64,000 nucleotides of DNA from Paenibacillus sambharensis. GTDB lineage: Bacteria; Bacillota; Bacilli; Paenibacillales; Paenibacillaceae. This document shows positions 24,990 through 32,841 of the stretch, piece after piece; positions within the stretch are counted from its first letter, which is position 1, and each line of letters starts with the position of its first letter. The stretch is taken from positions 496,001-560,000 of the forward strand of contig NZ_QKRB01000044.1 of NCBI RefSeq assembly GCF_003233845.1, written 5' to 3'. Under the pieces are notes generated by a model that saw nothing but the letters and a program-made list of their open reading frames with translations, made no database searches and was not told the DNA's origin. A program made the position numbers and the translations under genes.

Positions 24990-27165
24990 ATTCTTCAAGG
25001 AAATAGCTAACAAGACACATCCGAACGAGAAGCTGGTAGCCACTCACTGCTCCTACTGCGGCATGCAGTGCGGTATGAATCTGCGGGTAGATACGTCCAG
25101 CAACAAGATCATTGGGGTGGAGCCCCGCTATGACTGGCCGGTTACACTGGGCAAGATGTGTCCGAAGGGCGTGACGGCTTATCAGCAGACCAATCACAAG
25201 GACCGCCTTCTGCGGCCGTTGATCCGTGATGACGCTTCCAAGAAGGGGACGAAGGAAGGCTTCCGCGAAGCCAGCTGGGAGGAAGCGCTGGATCTGATCG
25301 AGCGCCGGTTCAAGGAGCTTCAGGCGAAGCACGGCAAGGATACGCTGTCGGTATTCAGCGGTGTATCAATGACCAATGAGAAATGCTACCTGACCGGCAA
25401 ATTTGCACGGCTTGCCCTGCAAACCCGCTACATTGACTATAACGGCCGCTTTTGCATGTCGAGCGCAGCGGCTGGATTCCTCCGCACATTCGGTGTGGAC
25501 CGGGGATCGACGCTGCCTTGGACAGACCTGCACGAGACGGACTGCCTGTTCATCGCGGGCAGCAACACGGCAGAATGCCACCCTACCTCCATGTTCCGTA
25601 TCTGGGAGGTGCAGAACCGCGGAGGCTACCTAATCGTGGTTGATCCCCGCGAGACGCCGCTGGCCCGCCGTGCCGATATTCATTTGGATCTGCGTCCGGG
25701 CACCGACCTTGCGCTGGCAAACTGCATGGTAAATCTAATCATCCAGAACGGACATGCGGATAAGAGCTTCGTTGAATCGCACACGAACGGATTCCAGGAG
25801 CTGCTTGAAGTCGTGAAGGAATTCACGCCGGAATACACAAGCGAGATTACCGGGGTGGCGCCTGAGAAGCTGATCCGTGCTGCTGAAATCTACGGCAAAG
25901 CGCCGGAAGCGGTCGTCATGTTCGCACGCGGCATTGAGCAGCAGCACAAGGGTGCGGATAATGTATCGGCGTATACGAATATGGCGCTTGTCACCGGCAA
26001 GATCGGCCGGCCGAAGTCCGGCGTTGCCACCTTCACGGGTCAGGGCAACGGCCAGGGCGGGCGTGAGCATGGACAGAAGTCCGACCTGCTTCCCGGCTAC
26101 CGCAAGATTACAAACCCGAAGCATGTGGAGGAGATCTGCGAGGTCTGGGGACTGGACCCGGAAGAGATGCCTGGCCCTGGCGTATCGGCTTACGAAATGT
26201 TCGAGCTGATGGAGCAGAAGACGATCCGCGGACTGTACCTGTTGTGCTCCAACCCGGTTGTCTCGGCGCCTAACGTGAACTATGTGCGGGCTGTCATGAA
26301 GGACCTGGATTTCATGGTCTGTTCCGATATCTATCTCTCCGAATCAGCGGAATATGCCGATGTCGTCCTTCCGACCACGACATGGGCGGAGGATGAAGGC
26401 ACCGTTACGAATCTGGAAGGCCGCATCATCAAGATCAACAAGGCACAGGAGCCGGTGGGCGAATCAAAGCCGGACTGGCAGATTGAGATTGAGATCGCCG
26501 AGCGGCTGGGCCGCGGCAAGTACTTCAGCCACCTGAAGACGGCCAAGGACATCTCGGATGAATTCCGGCTGGCCACGAAGGGCGGCTATGCAGACTATTA
26601 CGGCGCGACCTGGGAGAAAATCGACCGCCAGCATGGCGTATTCTGGCCCTGTAAGGACGAAGCGGACCCGGGAACACCGCACATGTTTCTCGACAAACAA
26701 TTTTATCATCCCGACGGCAAAGCCAAATTATGCGCACTGCCGTACCGGCCGCCTGCGGAAGAGCCTTGCGAGACCTATCCGCTGCGCCTGACGACCGGCC
26801 GTGTCGTCTATCACTACCTGTCCGGCAACCAGACCCGGCGTATTCCGTTCCTGCGTGATATGTGTCCGGAGCCTTACGTAGAGGTTCATCCGGAGACGGC
26901 CGCAGCATACGGTATCGCACACGAGGAGGTAGTCCGGCTGCACACAAGACGCGGGGAAATGAGCTGTAAGGTAAAAGTGACGGAAGCGATCCGTCCGGAT
27001 ACGGTATTTGTCCCTTATCACTTCGGCCATGACGACTCTGTTAATCTGCTGACGATCCCGGCTCTTGACCCCATGTCCAGAATGCCGGAATTCAAGGCCT
27101 GCGCCGCTCAGATTAACAAGCTGGAGAGCGCTTCGTCACCACTAACCAAGGCAACAGGAGGCTAA
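24976..27165 (+). CDS. Molybdopterin oxidoreductase, Nas/Nap nitrate reductase type
   Basis: 729 residues of the DMSO reductase superfamily. The N-terminal [4Fe-4S] ligands are in [10 protein letters not shown] (C25, C28, C32) and GKMCPKG. The predicted Mo ligand is C160 in [10 protein letters not shown], as in NasC/NapA enzymes. There follow GSNTAECHP, the [10 protein letters not shown] pterin-binding segment and a C-terminal molydopterin-dinucleotide domain ([17 protein letters not shown]). No Tat signal is visible, so it works in the cytoplasm. Nitrate is the best substrate guess, but related enzymes use other oxyanions. ATG 24976 follows AAGGAGG. It is co-transcribed with NarI-like, polyferredoxin and Rieske genes. 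Confidence 0.88.
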   Translation: MPKDKFFKEIANKTHPNEKLVATHCSYCGMQCGMNLRVDTSSNKIIGVEPRYDWPVTLGKMCPKGVTAYQQTNHKDRLLRPLIRDDASKKGTKEGFREASWEEALDLIERRFKELQAKHGKDTLSVFSGVSMTNEKCYLTGKFARLALQTRYIDYNGRFCMSSAAAGFLRTFGVDRGSTLPWTDLHETDCLFIAGSNTAECHPTSMFRIWEVQNRGGYLIVVDPRETPLARRADIHLDLRPGTDLALANCMVNLIIQNGHADKSFVESHTNGFQELLEVVKEFTPEYTSEITGVAPEKLIRAAEIYGKAPEAVVMFARGIEQQHKGADNVSAYTNMALVTGKIGRPKSGVATFTGQGNGQGGREHGQKSDLLPGYRKITNPKHVEEICEVWGLDPEEMPGPGVSAYEMFELMEQKTIRGLYLLCSNPVVSAPNVNYVRAVMKDLDFMVCSDIYLSESAEYADVVLPTTTWAEDEGTVTNLEGRIIKINKAQEPVGESKPDWQIEIEIAERLGRGKYFSHLKTAKDISDEFRLATKGGYADYYGATWEKIDRQHGVFWPCKDEADPGTPHMFLDKQFYHPDGKAKLCALPYRPPAEEPCETYPLRLTTGRVVYHYLSGNQTRRIPFLRDMCPEPYVEVHPETAAAYGIAHEEVVRLHTRRGEMSCKVKVTEAIRPDTVFVPYHFGHDDSVNLLTIPALDPMSRMPEFKACAAQINKLESASSPLTKATGG

Positions 27166-27169
27166 CCCG

Positions 27170-27736
27170 ATGAAACAACACCTATACATCGAGATGGACA
27201 ATTGCATCGGCTGCCGCAGCTGTCTGGCTGCCTGTACGCAGTGCGGAGGACATGATGAGCGCAACCGGAACTACGTATACGATGTGAATCCGCTGGTGGA
27301 CCGGCAGACGATCCCGCTGATGTGCCTCCACTGCGTTAATCCGGCCTGTGCCCGGAGCTGTCCGGCTCAGGCCATACAGGTTACCGAGGAAGGCGCGGTG
27401 CTGTCGGCCCTGGTGGAGAAGTGCATTGGCTGCCAGAACTGTACAATAGCGTGTCCATACGGCATTCCCAAATTCGACGAAGAGCAGAACCTGATGTACA
27501 AATGCGATCTCTGCTATGACCGGACCAAAGAGGGCATTCCGCCGATGTGTGCTTCCGTCTGCCCGACCAATACGCTGCAGTGGCTCACAGAAGAAGAACT
27601 GGCGGCTAAGAAGGCACAGCACCAGATGGGCAAATGGACCGCAAGCCGGGATTTCCTGGACCCGCTTGAGGGTGAAACGAATGTCAAGATCAGCCTGCCG
27701 GGTATTATACAAGGGAAGCAGAAATTGTTCGTATAA
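27170..27736 (+). CDS. Four-cluster 4Fe-4S ferredoxin subunit
   Basis: 188 residues with cysteine groups for four [4Fe-4S] clusters: CIGCRSCLAAC, CLHCVNPACARSCP, CIGCQNCTIACPYG and CDLCYD with CASVCP. It belongs to the NrfC/DmsB/PsrB type of electron-transfer subunits. It starts 4 bp after the molybdoenzyme stop and should link the b-type cytochrome to the catalytic subunit. There is no signal peptide, consistent with a cytoplasmic complex. Confidence 0.92.
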   Translation: MKQHLYIEMDNCIGCRSCLAACTQCGGHDERNRNYVYDVNPLVDRQTIPLMCLHCVNPACARSCPAQAIQVTEEGAVLSALVEKCIGCQNCTIACPYGIPKFDEEQNLMYKCDLCYDRTKEGIPPMCASVCPTNTLQWLTEEELAAKKAQHQMGKWTASRDFLDPLEGETNVKISLPGIIQGKQKLFV

Positions 27737-27763
27737 CATCACGAGCGAAGAGGAGGATGCCTT

Positions 27764-28315
27764 ATGGAGCGGAAACCGCAGGAACGGGAGTCTAAGAAGG
27801 AAAGCGGCAGTGTACCGTTTCCCGAAGATAATTACACGCACAATATACGCAAGGCCGGAGAGCGCAAGCTGGACCGGAGAGGCTTCATGAAGATGATGGT
27901 AGGAGCCGCTGGCATATTCGCGGTCTCCACGCTGCCCTGGGGCGGACTTGCCGCCAAGGAGCTGGCAGGGATCGGCAAACGGAGATATGAGCCGGCGAAG
28001 ATTGCGGATCTGAATCAGATCGGAGTAGGCGAGGCAGTCGAGTTCGCCTATCCGGGCAAGCATGATTCGGCGCTGCTGGTGCGGCTTAGCGATAATGATT
28101 TTCGCGCATACCAGAATGCCTGTACCCACCTGAAATGTCCGGTGTTCTGGAGCAAGGAGCAGGGTGAGCTTGTCTGCCCGTGCCATCACGGCTTCTTCGA
28201 TGTCAAGACCGGCAAGCCGACAGGCGGGCCGCCGCAGCGCCCGCTGCCGGAGATCGAGCTGAAGACGGAGCAGGGCGCGGTGTTTGCGACAGGAGTGAAG
28301 CGTTATGAAACGTAG
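27764..28315 (+). CDS. Tat-exported Rieske [2Fe-2S] protein
   Basis: 183 residues. A twin-arginine motif LDRRGFMKMM (R38, R39) is followed by a hydrophobic anchor (about 44-62). The Rieske ligands are C120-x-H122 and C138-x2-H141, with C125 and C140 as the disulfide pair of bc1-type Rieske domains. It is therefore expected on the outer membrane face, opposite the cytoplasmic molybdoenzyme, unless the motif acts only as a membrane anchor. GAGGAGG precedes the ATG. It is coupled to the ferredoxin gene upstream and overlaps the next small gene by 11 bp. Confidence 0.9.
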   Translation: MERKPQERESKKESGSVPFPEDNYTHNIRKAGERKLDRRGFMKMMVGAAGIFAVSTLPWGGLAAKELAGIGKRRYEPAKIADLNQIGVGEAVEFAYPGKHDSALLVRLSDNDFRAYQNACTHLKCPVFWSKEQGELVCPCHHGFFDVKTGKPTGGPPQRPLPEIELKTEQGAVFATGVKRYET

Positions 28316-28493
28316 CTGGAGAGGCGTAATCTACCTGGCGCTTGTTCTGTTCCTGTCCATTATCGTTACACAGCAGACGGTGAATGCCTACTTTTACGAG
28401 CGATATCAGCTGGTGCTGGTCTTATGTGTTATTAATATATTGATCTTCCCGCTGGCCTTATTGATCTACCGCAAGGAGCGCGATAACGATTGA
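28305..28493 (+). CDS. Small two-helix membrane protein
   Basis: 62 residues with two membrane helices (about 8-26 and 35-54) and a charged RKERDND tail. The start overlaps the Rieske gene. It is unknown, perhaps an assembly or anchor subunit for the neighbouring redox complex, judged from position only. Confidence 0.75.
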   Translation: MKRSWRGVIYLALVLFLSIIVTQQTVNAYFYERYQLVLVLCVINILIFPLALLIYRKERDND

Positions 28494-28556
28494 CCGGATT
28501 CGCATAGTTTTCTTGAGAGCAGCCGGGGCAGAAGCTAGATCAGGGAGGGGGATATC

Positions 28557-28880
28557 ATGCCAAGCGAATACACACTGAATATGTGCTTTATCCGGCCGGC
28601 CGGGGATGCCGCAGGCTTTCACCATGAGATCGAGCAGGAGATGACCCGCTTGTTCCACAAGGGTGTCCGGTGGAGTGCGGAGCGGAAGCTGCAGGATGAG
28701 CTGGATATTGCCGTTGTTGAAGTCAATGGCTTGACTCACCTGAATACAGAAGAAGAAGTGCTCGGTTCGCTGGAAGACCGCATGGACTCGGATTGCTGGG
28801 AGTGGCTGGGCGGCTTTGAGCTGCATGTCATTCCGAAGATCGACGCTGGAGCGTGCCGGCTGAAGGTGAGACGGACATGA
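28557..28880 (+). CDS. Conserved-looking small protein, function unknown
   Basis: 107 soluble residues, acidic, with two Trp in CWEWLGGF and no recognised motif. AGGGAGGGG precedes the ATG. Its stop overlaps the next start (ATGA), so the two are coupled, at the end of the molybdoenzyme operon. I do not recognise the family. Confidence 0.72.
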   Translation: MPSEYTLNMCFIRPAGDAAGFHHEIEQEMTRLFHKGVRWSAERKLQDELDIAVVEVNGLTHLNTEEEVLGSLEDRMDSDCWEWLGGFELHVIPKIDAGACRLKVRRT

Positions 28881-29152
28881 ACTGGACCGAAGAGATGCAG
28901 GGCTGGGCTGGCCGTTTCATTGAAATCCGGATCGAGGATCAGGCGGGGGATGATCCGATCGCTCAGCCCCGGATTGAGATGCTAGCTAAGCTTCGGATGT
29001 CAGATGACGGTGATGTGCTGGAATGGTATTTCAACGACAGGCAGTTCCTTGCTGTCCCGGTTTATAACGATGGCAGGACAGTTCGCGAGGGCAAGCTGTT
29101 TCGTTCGGCAGATGAGGGCAACAAGTTAGTCTACCGTATAGCACTGATATAA
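28877..29152 (+). CDS. Small protein, function unknown
   Basis: 91 residues starting MNWTEEMQGWAGRFIEIRIED, with mixed beta content and no cysteine. I use ATG 28877, which overlaps the upstream stop, in preference to an in-frame ATG at 28853. It is followed by a terminator, which closes the operon begun at 23949. Confidence 0.7.
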   Translation: MNWTEEMQGWAGRFIEIRIEDQAGDDPIAQPRIEMLAKLRMSDDGDVLEWYFNDRQFLAVPVYNDGRTVREGKLFRSADEGNKLVYRIALI

Positions 29153-29170
29153 GTAGATATAAGTGAAAGC

Positions 29171-29200
29171 GAGCCTGTCCCCCTCAAGGATGGGCTCTTT
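29171..29200 (+). terminator. Terminator of the molybdoenzyme operon
   Basis: GAGCC...GGCTC with an inner TCC/GGA (29171-29197), followed by TTT. The stem is modest. Confidence 0.6.
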
Positions 29201-29325
29201 GGGGTTTGGATATGGGAGGATAAGCTGTTATTCTATAGGAGACAAGCTGCCGCCGGGGAAAGGTGCCAGTATGTGATAAGCGGTACAGCAGCATATAATT
29301 TCACGAATAACAAGGAGATGATTAG

Positions 29326-29688
29326 ATGACAGAGCAGACGCTGTTTACGAAGCTTGGCGGACAGGAGACGATTGACAAGGTAGTGGACAGCTTTTACGAC
29401 AAGGTGCTGGCTGACCCGCTGGTTAATCCGTTCTTCGTACATACGGATATGGCCAAGCAGCGCCGGCATCAGGCGGCTTTCATCGGATTTGCCCTGGGAA
29501 GCGGAGCAGCTTATACAGGCAAATCCATGGCGAAGGCGCATGAGGGGATGAACCTGCAGCCGGAGCACTTTCATGCAATTGCTGCCCATCTGAAGACTAC
29601 CTTGGAGGAGTTCGGTGTCGCAGAAGAGGATGTCAGTCAAGTACTGGTGCAGGTATCAACACTTAGAGACGATATCCTGTATAAGTAG
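29326..29688 (+). CDS. Group I truncated haemoglobin
   Basis: 120 residues of the trHbN type: LFTKLGGQETI at the N-terminus, FYDKVLADP with the B10 Tyr, the E-helix RRHQAAFIGFALG and the proximal His in KAHEGM. Such globins bind O2 and NO and often oxidise NO to nitrate. It is monocistronic, with TATAAT at 29294-29299 and AAGGAG before ATG 29326. A weak TGTGA-N6-GTACA at 29272 does not have the spacing of the other Crp/Fnr boxes. Confidence 0.92.
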   Translation: MTEQTLFTKLGGQETIDKVVDSFYDKVLADPLVNPFFVHTDMAKQRRHQAAFIGFALGSGAAYTGKSMAKAHEGMNLQPEHFHAIAAHLKTTLEEFGVAEEDVSQVLVQVSTLRDDILYK

Positions 29689-29790
29689 CCGTAAGTATGC
29701 TGCTGGGCTGGCTTACGTTCACATGCCTGCCTTATTGACCATGGAAGCTGCCCGGACAGCTGTGACGAATAGATGACAAGCGGGCAGAAA

Positions 29791-29833
29791 TGTGCGCTGA
29801 CTCACACATTTGGCTGCCTCGTGGCCGTACCAT
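29791..29833 (+). promoter_or_regulatory. Crp/Fnr-type promoter for the RIC gene
   Basis: TGTGC-gctgac-TCACA (29791-29806, one mismatch) is centred 29.5 bp before TACCAT (29828-29833), the same geometry as the other four promoters. Transcription would start near 29840, 15 bases before the start codon. Confidence 0.75.
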
Positions 29834-29854
29834 TAGGCCATGGAGGTGATTTTA

Positions 29855-30565
29855 ATGACAGTGGTGTTTACGGGGGATGAATCAATAGGCGCAATCGTGG
29901 GCGAATTCCATGGGGCAAGCAACCTGCTCAAGGAGCACCGGATTGACTTCTGCTGCGGAGGTGACCGGACTCTAAACACGGTACTGAAACAGAAGGGGAT
30001 CGAAACGGATAGCTTTGTGAAGAAGCTGAACGCCATGGCAGCCCTTGCGGTCGAAGCTCCTGCTGGAACAGACTGGCGAACGGCACCGTTAACCGAGCTG
30101 GTCGGGCATATTATCAGGAAGCATCATGATTACCTGCGTGCGGAGCTGCCGGTACTTGGAGAGTTTGTTGCCAAGGTTGCGCGCGTGCATGGGGCCAATC
30201 ATCCGGAGCTCATCAGGCTGCATCATTACTATCAGGAGCTGCGGACCGATCTGGAAGAGCATCTGGCGGCCGAGGAGAGGGAAACCTTCCCGCTGATAGC
30301 TGAGTACGAAAGTGTTCAAACCAGGGAAGCACTTGCGCAGGCGCTGGCGACGATCAACCGCTTGGAGGATGAGCACAGCCGGGCTGGTGAGCTGCTTGGC
30401 GACATGCGGCTTGTGACTCACGATTATATGCTTCCTCCGGATGCCTGCAGAACCTACACGCTTGCCTTCCGCAAGCTTGAGGATCTGGAAGCGGATATGT
30501 TTGAACATATCCACCTGGAGAATAATATTCTGTTTACCCGTTTGGCAGCGATGGCTGCACGTTAA
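29855..30565 (+). CDS. RIC/YtfE/ScdA iron-sulfur cluster repair di-iron protein
   Basis: 236 residues. The ScdA N-terminal domain has the HRIDFCCGG motif (adjacent cysteines). The remainder is a four-helix bundle with haemerythrin-like His/Glu ligands (IIRKHHDYLR, HHYYQELRTDLEEHLAAEE, EDEHSRAG, FEHIHLENNILF). These proteins repair Fe-S clusters damaged by NO or peroxide. GGAGGTGAT (29842-29850) fixes ATG 29855 rather than the earlier in-frame ATG 29840. Placement behind a Crp/Fnr box and beside NirK fits an NO-stress role. Confidence 0.94.
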   Translation: MTVVFTGDESIGAIVGEFHGASNLLKEHRIDFCCGGDRTLNTVLKQKGIETDSFVKKLNAMAALAVEAPAGTDWRTAPLTELVGHIIRKHHDYLRAELPVLGEFVAKVARVHGANHPELIRLHHYYQELRTDLEEHLAAEERETFPLIAEYESVQTREALAQALATINRLEDEHSRAGELLGDMRLVTHDYMLPPDACRTYTLAFRKLEDLEADMFEHIHLENNILFTRLAAMAAR

Positions 30566-30652
30566 GACCGGGGGAGACGGCCACTGCCGTCTGATTGGAC
30601 CGCCATGCGCTGTGTTTCCTGGACAGTTCACAGCCGCATCATTACTCTCTTT

Positions 30653-30678
30653 CCGCGCCATGGGCGCGGTTTTTTTTT
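30653..30678 (+). terminator. Strong intrinsic terminator after RIC
   Basis: CCGCGCC (30653-30659) pairs with GGCGCGG (30663-30669), followed by nine T (30670-30678). Confidence 0.95.
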
Positions 30679-30741
30679 GCCGCTTTCCAGCATTCCTGAA
30701 TAAGTTTGCGGCTTTAGCAAAGAATACGCAAAAAAAAAGGA

Positions 30742-31293
30742 ATGGGGCTGCTGTCATTGGTGAATAAACTGATTTTATGGGCTCTGCTCATCGTGCCATG
30801 GTTTACCTTGTTTTTTATGAAGAAGGAGAGTATTAAGCGTTATATGCCTGTTGGCATATTCACGGCATTAATTACGACGATTACATTCGAAATCGCCTAC
30901 CATTATGAATGGTGGATCGCCAAAGACAAGATTGTACCATGGGGACATATTACCAATCCCGCGTTTCCCTATGGCGCTTTTCTGGTCCTGACGCTGTGGA
31001 TTTTTTATTTTACATACCGCAATTTCTGGCTGTACATGTTCGCGAATATTGTACTGAACGCAGGTCAATGGTACTTCGTCCAACGAATATTCGAGCAGCG
31101 GAACATGGTTGAGCTCGTTAACATTTCACGGTTTCAATTACTGCTGCTTGGCACGGTACAGGCGCTGGTTATCTATGCTTATCAGAGATGGCAGGAGGGT
31201 GTCTTTCAAGTGCCGGAGAAGCCGAAAGGGGATGGGAAGCATGAATTTACTGCAGAACCCAGACGTTTCCGGGGGAAGGAGGGGGCCAGATAA
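30742..31293 (+). CDS. Polytopic membrane protein, function unknown
   Basis: 183 residues with five hydrophobic segments and a basic cytoplasmic tail (PKPKGD to KEGAR region). Aromatic-rich motifs YHYEWWIAKDK and NFWLYMF recall the small CBO0543-type membrane proteins of Firmicutes. The start is uncertain: ATG 30742 lies directly after AAGGA, and the in-frame TTG and GTG at 30757/30760 have better distance. No signal links it to the NO genes beyond position. Confidence 0.65.
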   Translation: MGLLSLVNKLILWALLIVPWFTLFFMKKESIKRYMPVGIFTALITTITFEIAYHYEWWIAKDKIVPWGHITNPAFPYGAFLVLTLWIFYFTYRNFWLYMFANIVLNAGQWYFVQRIFEQRNMVELVNISRFQLLLLGTVQALVIYAYQRWQEGVFQVPEKPKGDGKHEFTAEPRRFRGKEGAR

Positions 31294-31372
31294 AGCAGGG
31301 CAAAATGTAAGAGACGCCTGCGGCCAGTTGTGGTACGATGGACTTCTATAAGGATAGAGGAAGTGATGCAGC

Positions 31373-31729
31373 GTGATAAATATTACGATACCCGAGCTGG
31401 ATGTCACCATTCATAAGCAGGAGGCGCCCGAGCTGAGCCACATTTACGGATTTACCGATTTTCACCTGATTACCAGGGAAAAGGGCGGCATCTTCATGTT
31501 CTACAACGGGAAGGACGAGCTCCTGTTTGTCGGCAAGGCCCGCAAGCTGCGGCAGCGGATTAAGAAGCATTTTGAAGATACGGTCTCGCCAATGAAGAAC
31601 CACCGCGATGAAGTAGTGAAGATCGAGGTCGCCATCGTTGACGACCCCGTTGACCGGGAAATCTACGAAACCTATATTGCGAACAAGCTCGGAGCGAAAT
31701 ACAACACTGAGAAAATAGCCGGCAAGTAA
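31373..31729 (+). CDS. Stand-alone GIY-YIG-like nuclease domain protein
   Basis: 118 residues. The segment GGIFMFYNGKDELLFVGKA followed by RKLRQRI corresponds to the GIY-YIG core (GIF and FVG replace the eponymous triplets), with the Arg and a later Glu (REIYETYIANKLGAKYN) in the expected places. Related small proteins occur singly in Bacilli; their function is not established. GTG start with GAGGAAG upstream. Flanked by its own terminator, it separates the RIC transcript from the nirK operon. Confidence 0.78.
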   Translation: MINITIPELDVTIHKQEAPELSHIYGFTDFHLITREKGGIFMFYNGKDELLFVGKARKLRQRIKKHFEDTVSPMKNHRDEVVKIEVAIVDDPVDREIYETYIANKLGAKYNTEKIAGK

Positions 31730-31747
31730 ACAGGCTGACCGGCAAGT

Positions 31748-31793
31748 AAGGCGATATGCCATCCCTTAGCAAGGGGTAGCGTATTGCCTTTTT
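31748..31793 (+). terminator. Intrinsic terminator after the GIY-YIG gene
   Basis: AAGGCGATATGC pairs with GCGTATTGCCTT (two G-T or mismatched positions), with an inner CCCTT/AAGGG stem, followed by TTTTT. Confidence 0.88.
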
Positions 31794-31840
31794 GTTTTGC
31801 CTCCTGCCAGTGCCTGCCTTGCCATGGAACCTGAAGGATA

Positions 31841-31883
31841 TGTGACCGCGCTCACATAACAGAGATGTGTTTCCTTTTACAAT
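31841..31883 (+). promoter_or_regulatory. Crp/Fnr-type promoter for the nirK operon
   Basis: A perfect TGTGA-ccgcgc-TCACA (31841-31856) is centred exactly 29.5 bp before TACAAT (31878-31883), giving a start near 31890 and a box at -41.5. It is the only promoter seen before the six genes ending at 35945. Confidence 0.88.
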
Positions 31884-31930
31884 AGCATTATCAGTTGAAA
31901 ATCATTCTCACAACAAGGCAGGGGACGCTT

Positions 31931-32260
31931 ATGGCACAAGTAACGGTGGTTGACGATAGAACGATCCGGATTAAAGTAGGGCTTGAGGACGCCGTCGCGA
32001 TGGTCGGCGAAGCTGCCCGCAGCCCTAAGGACTATGCACGTGACATTATAACGATCTACGAGAAAATGCCCGAGTTCGAATATACGTATTTCTGCTTCTA
32101 CGCTTACGGTTCAGCCGCGCTCTTCGAATGGCTGCTGGAGGTCGATCCGAAGGTCTATACGTCTTTCAGTCTCGATGCACCGGACAGCTTCTTCTATGCT
32201 TTGTACGGCGGCATGGCAGGCCTCTATGAAGAGGCAGCCAAGCAGATCAAGGGGGACTAA
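31931..32260 (+). CDS. Small protein at the head of the nirK operon, unknown
   Basis: 109 residues from ATG 31931 (AGGGGAC upstream; an in-frame TTG at 31895 would coincide with the transcript start). It is aromatic-rich in the centre (FEYTYFCFYAYGSAALFEWLL), with one cysteine and no membrane segment of convincing length. I do not recognise the family. It ends 4 bp before the DUF2249 gene. Confidence 0.75.
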   Translation: MAQVTVVDDRTIRIKVGLEDAVAMVGEAARSPKDYARDIITIYEKMPEFEYTYFCFYAYGSAALFEWLLEVDPKVYTSFSLDAPDSFFYALYGGMAGLYEEAAKQIKGD

Positions 32261-32264
32261 GGCT

Positions 32265-32822
32265 ATGGGACAACAACCACAGGTCATTGAACTGGATGTA
32301 CGCCCGCATTTGCGCAAGAAGCTCGAACCGTTTCAGATCATTATGGATACGGTCAAATCCTTGGATAAATCAGATACATTTGTCCTGCATGCCACATTTA
32401 AGCCGACACCGCTGCTCGTGCTGCTGAAGGGCAAGGGTTACCGGAACAAGGTGGAGCAGGTCGATAAGGAGCACTGGGTCGTAACGTTCATACACAAGAG
32501 CCGCAAGGATGGATTTCCCAATGAGGAGGGAGCATCCGAGCCGGGGACAGAAGAAAAGACGGAGCAGCTTCATGATGGGGCGGACACAGATAGCGGGGAA
32601 CCGCAGGTGTTCAAGCTCGATAACCGGGGGCTTCAGCCGCCGCAGCCGATGGTCCGCACGCTGGCCAAGCTGCAGCAGGCAAAGCCGGGCGATACCGTCG
32701 TCATCCACAATGACCGTGTGCCGATGTTCCTGATTGAGGAGCTCCAGGCGCTTGGCTTCTCCTATGAGGTGGAAGAGCAGGAGGACGGTACGGCTGTCGT
32801 AGCCATTCTTAAGACGCAATAA
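32265..32822 (+). CDS. Double DUF2249 domain protein
   Basis: 185 residues with two DUF2249 units: VIELDVRPHLRKKLEPFQII (about 6-85) and KLDNRGLQPPQPMVRTLAKL (about 118-185), separated by an acidic linker (about 88-115). The domains resemble the single DUF2249 protein at 20732, itself under a Crp/Fnr box. AGGGGGA precedes ATG 32265. A role in NO or redox stress is inferred from company. Confidence 0.85.
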   Translation: MGQQPQVIELDVRPHLRKKLEPFQIIMDTVKSLDKSDTFVLHATFKPTPLLVLLKGKGYRNKVEQVDKEHWVVTFIHKSRKDGFPNEEGASEPGTEEKTEQLHDGADTDSGEPQVFKLDNRGLQPPQPMVRTLAKLQQAKPGDTVVIHNDRVPMFLIEELQALGFSYEVEEQEDGTAVVAILKTQ

Positions 32823-32841
32823 TACAACGGAGGTGGCCGGC

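Noticed and set aside
27182-28189. 335-codon antisense frame across the ferredoxin and Rieske genes
   Set aside because: The sense genes carry complete cysteine motifs and good ribosome binding sites; the antisense frame spans two genes and is a shadow.
29272-29287. TGTGA-taagcg-GTACA before the truncated haemoglobin as a sixth Crp/Fnr box
   Set aside because: Two mismatches in one half and only about 14 bp to TATAAT, unlike the 29.5-bp geometry of the other five promoters.
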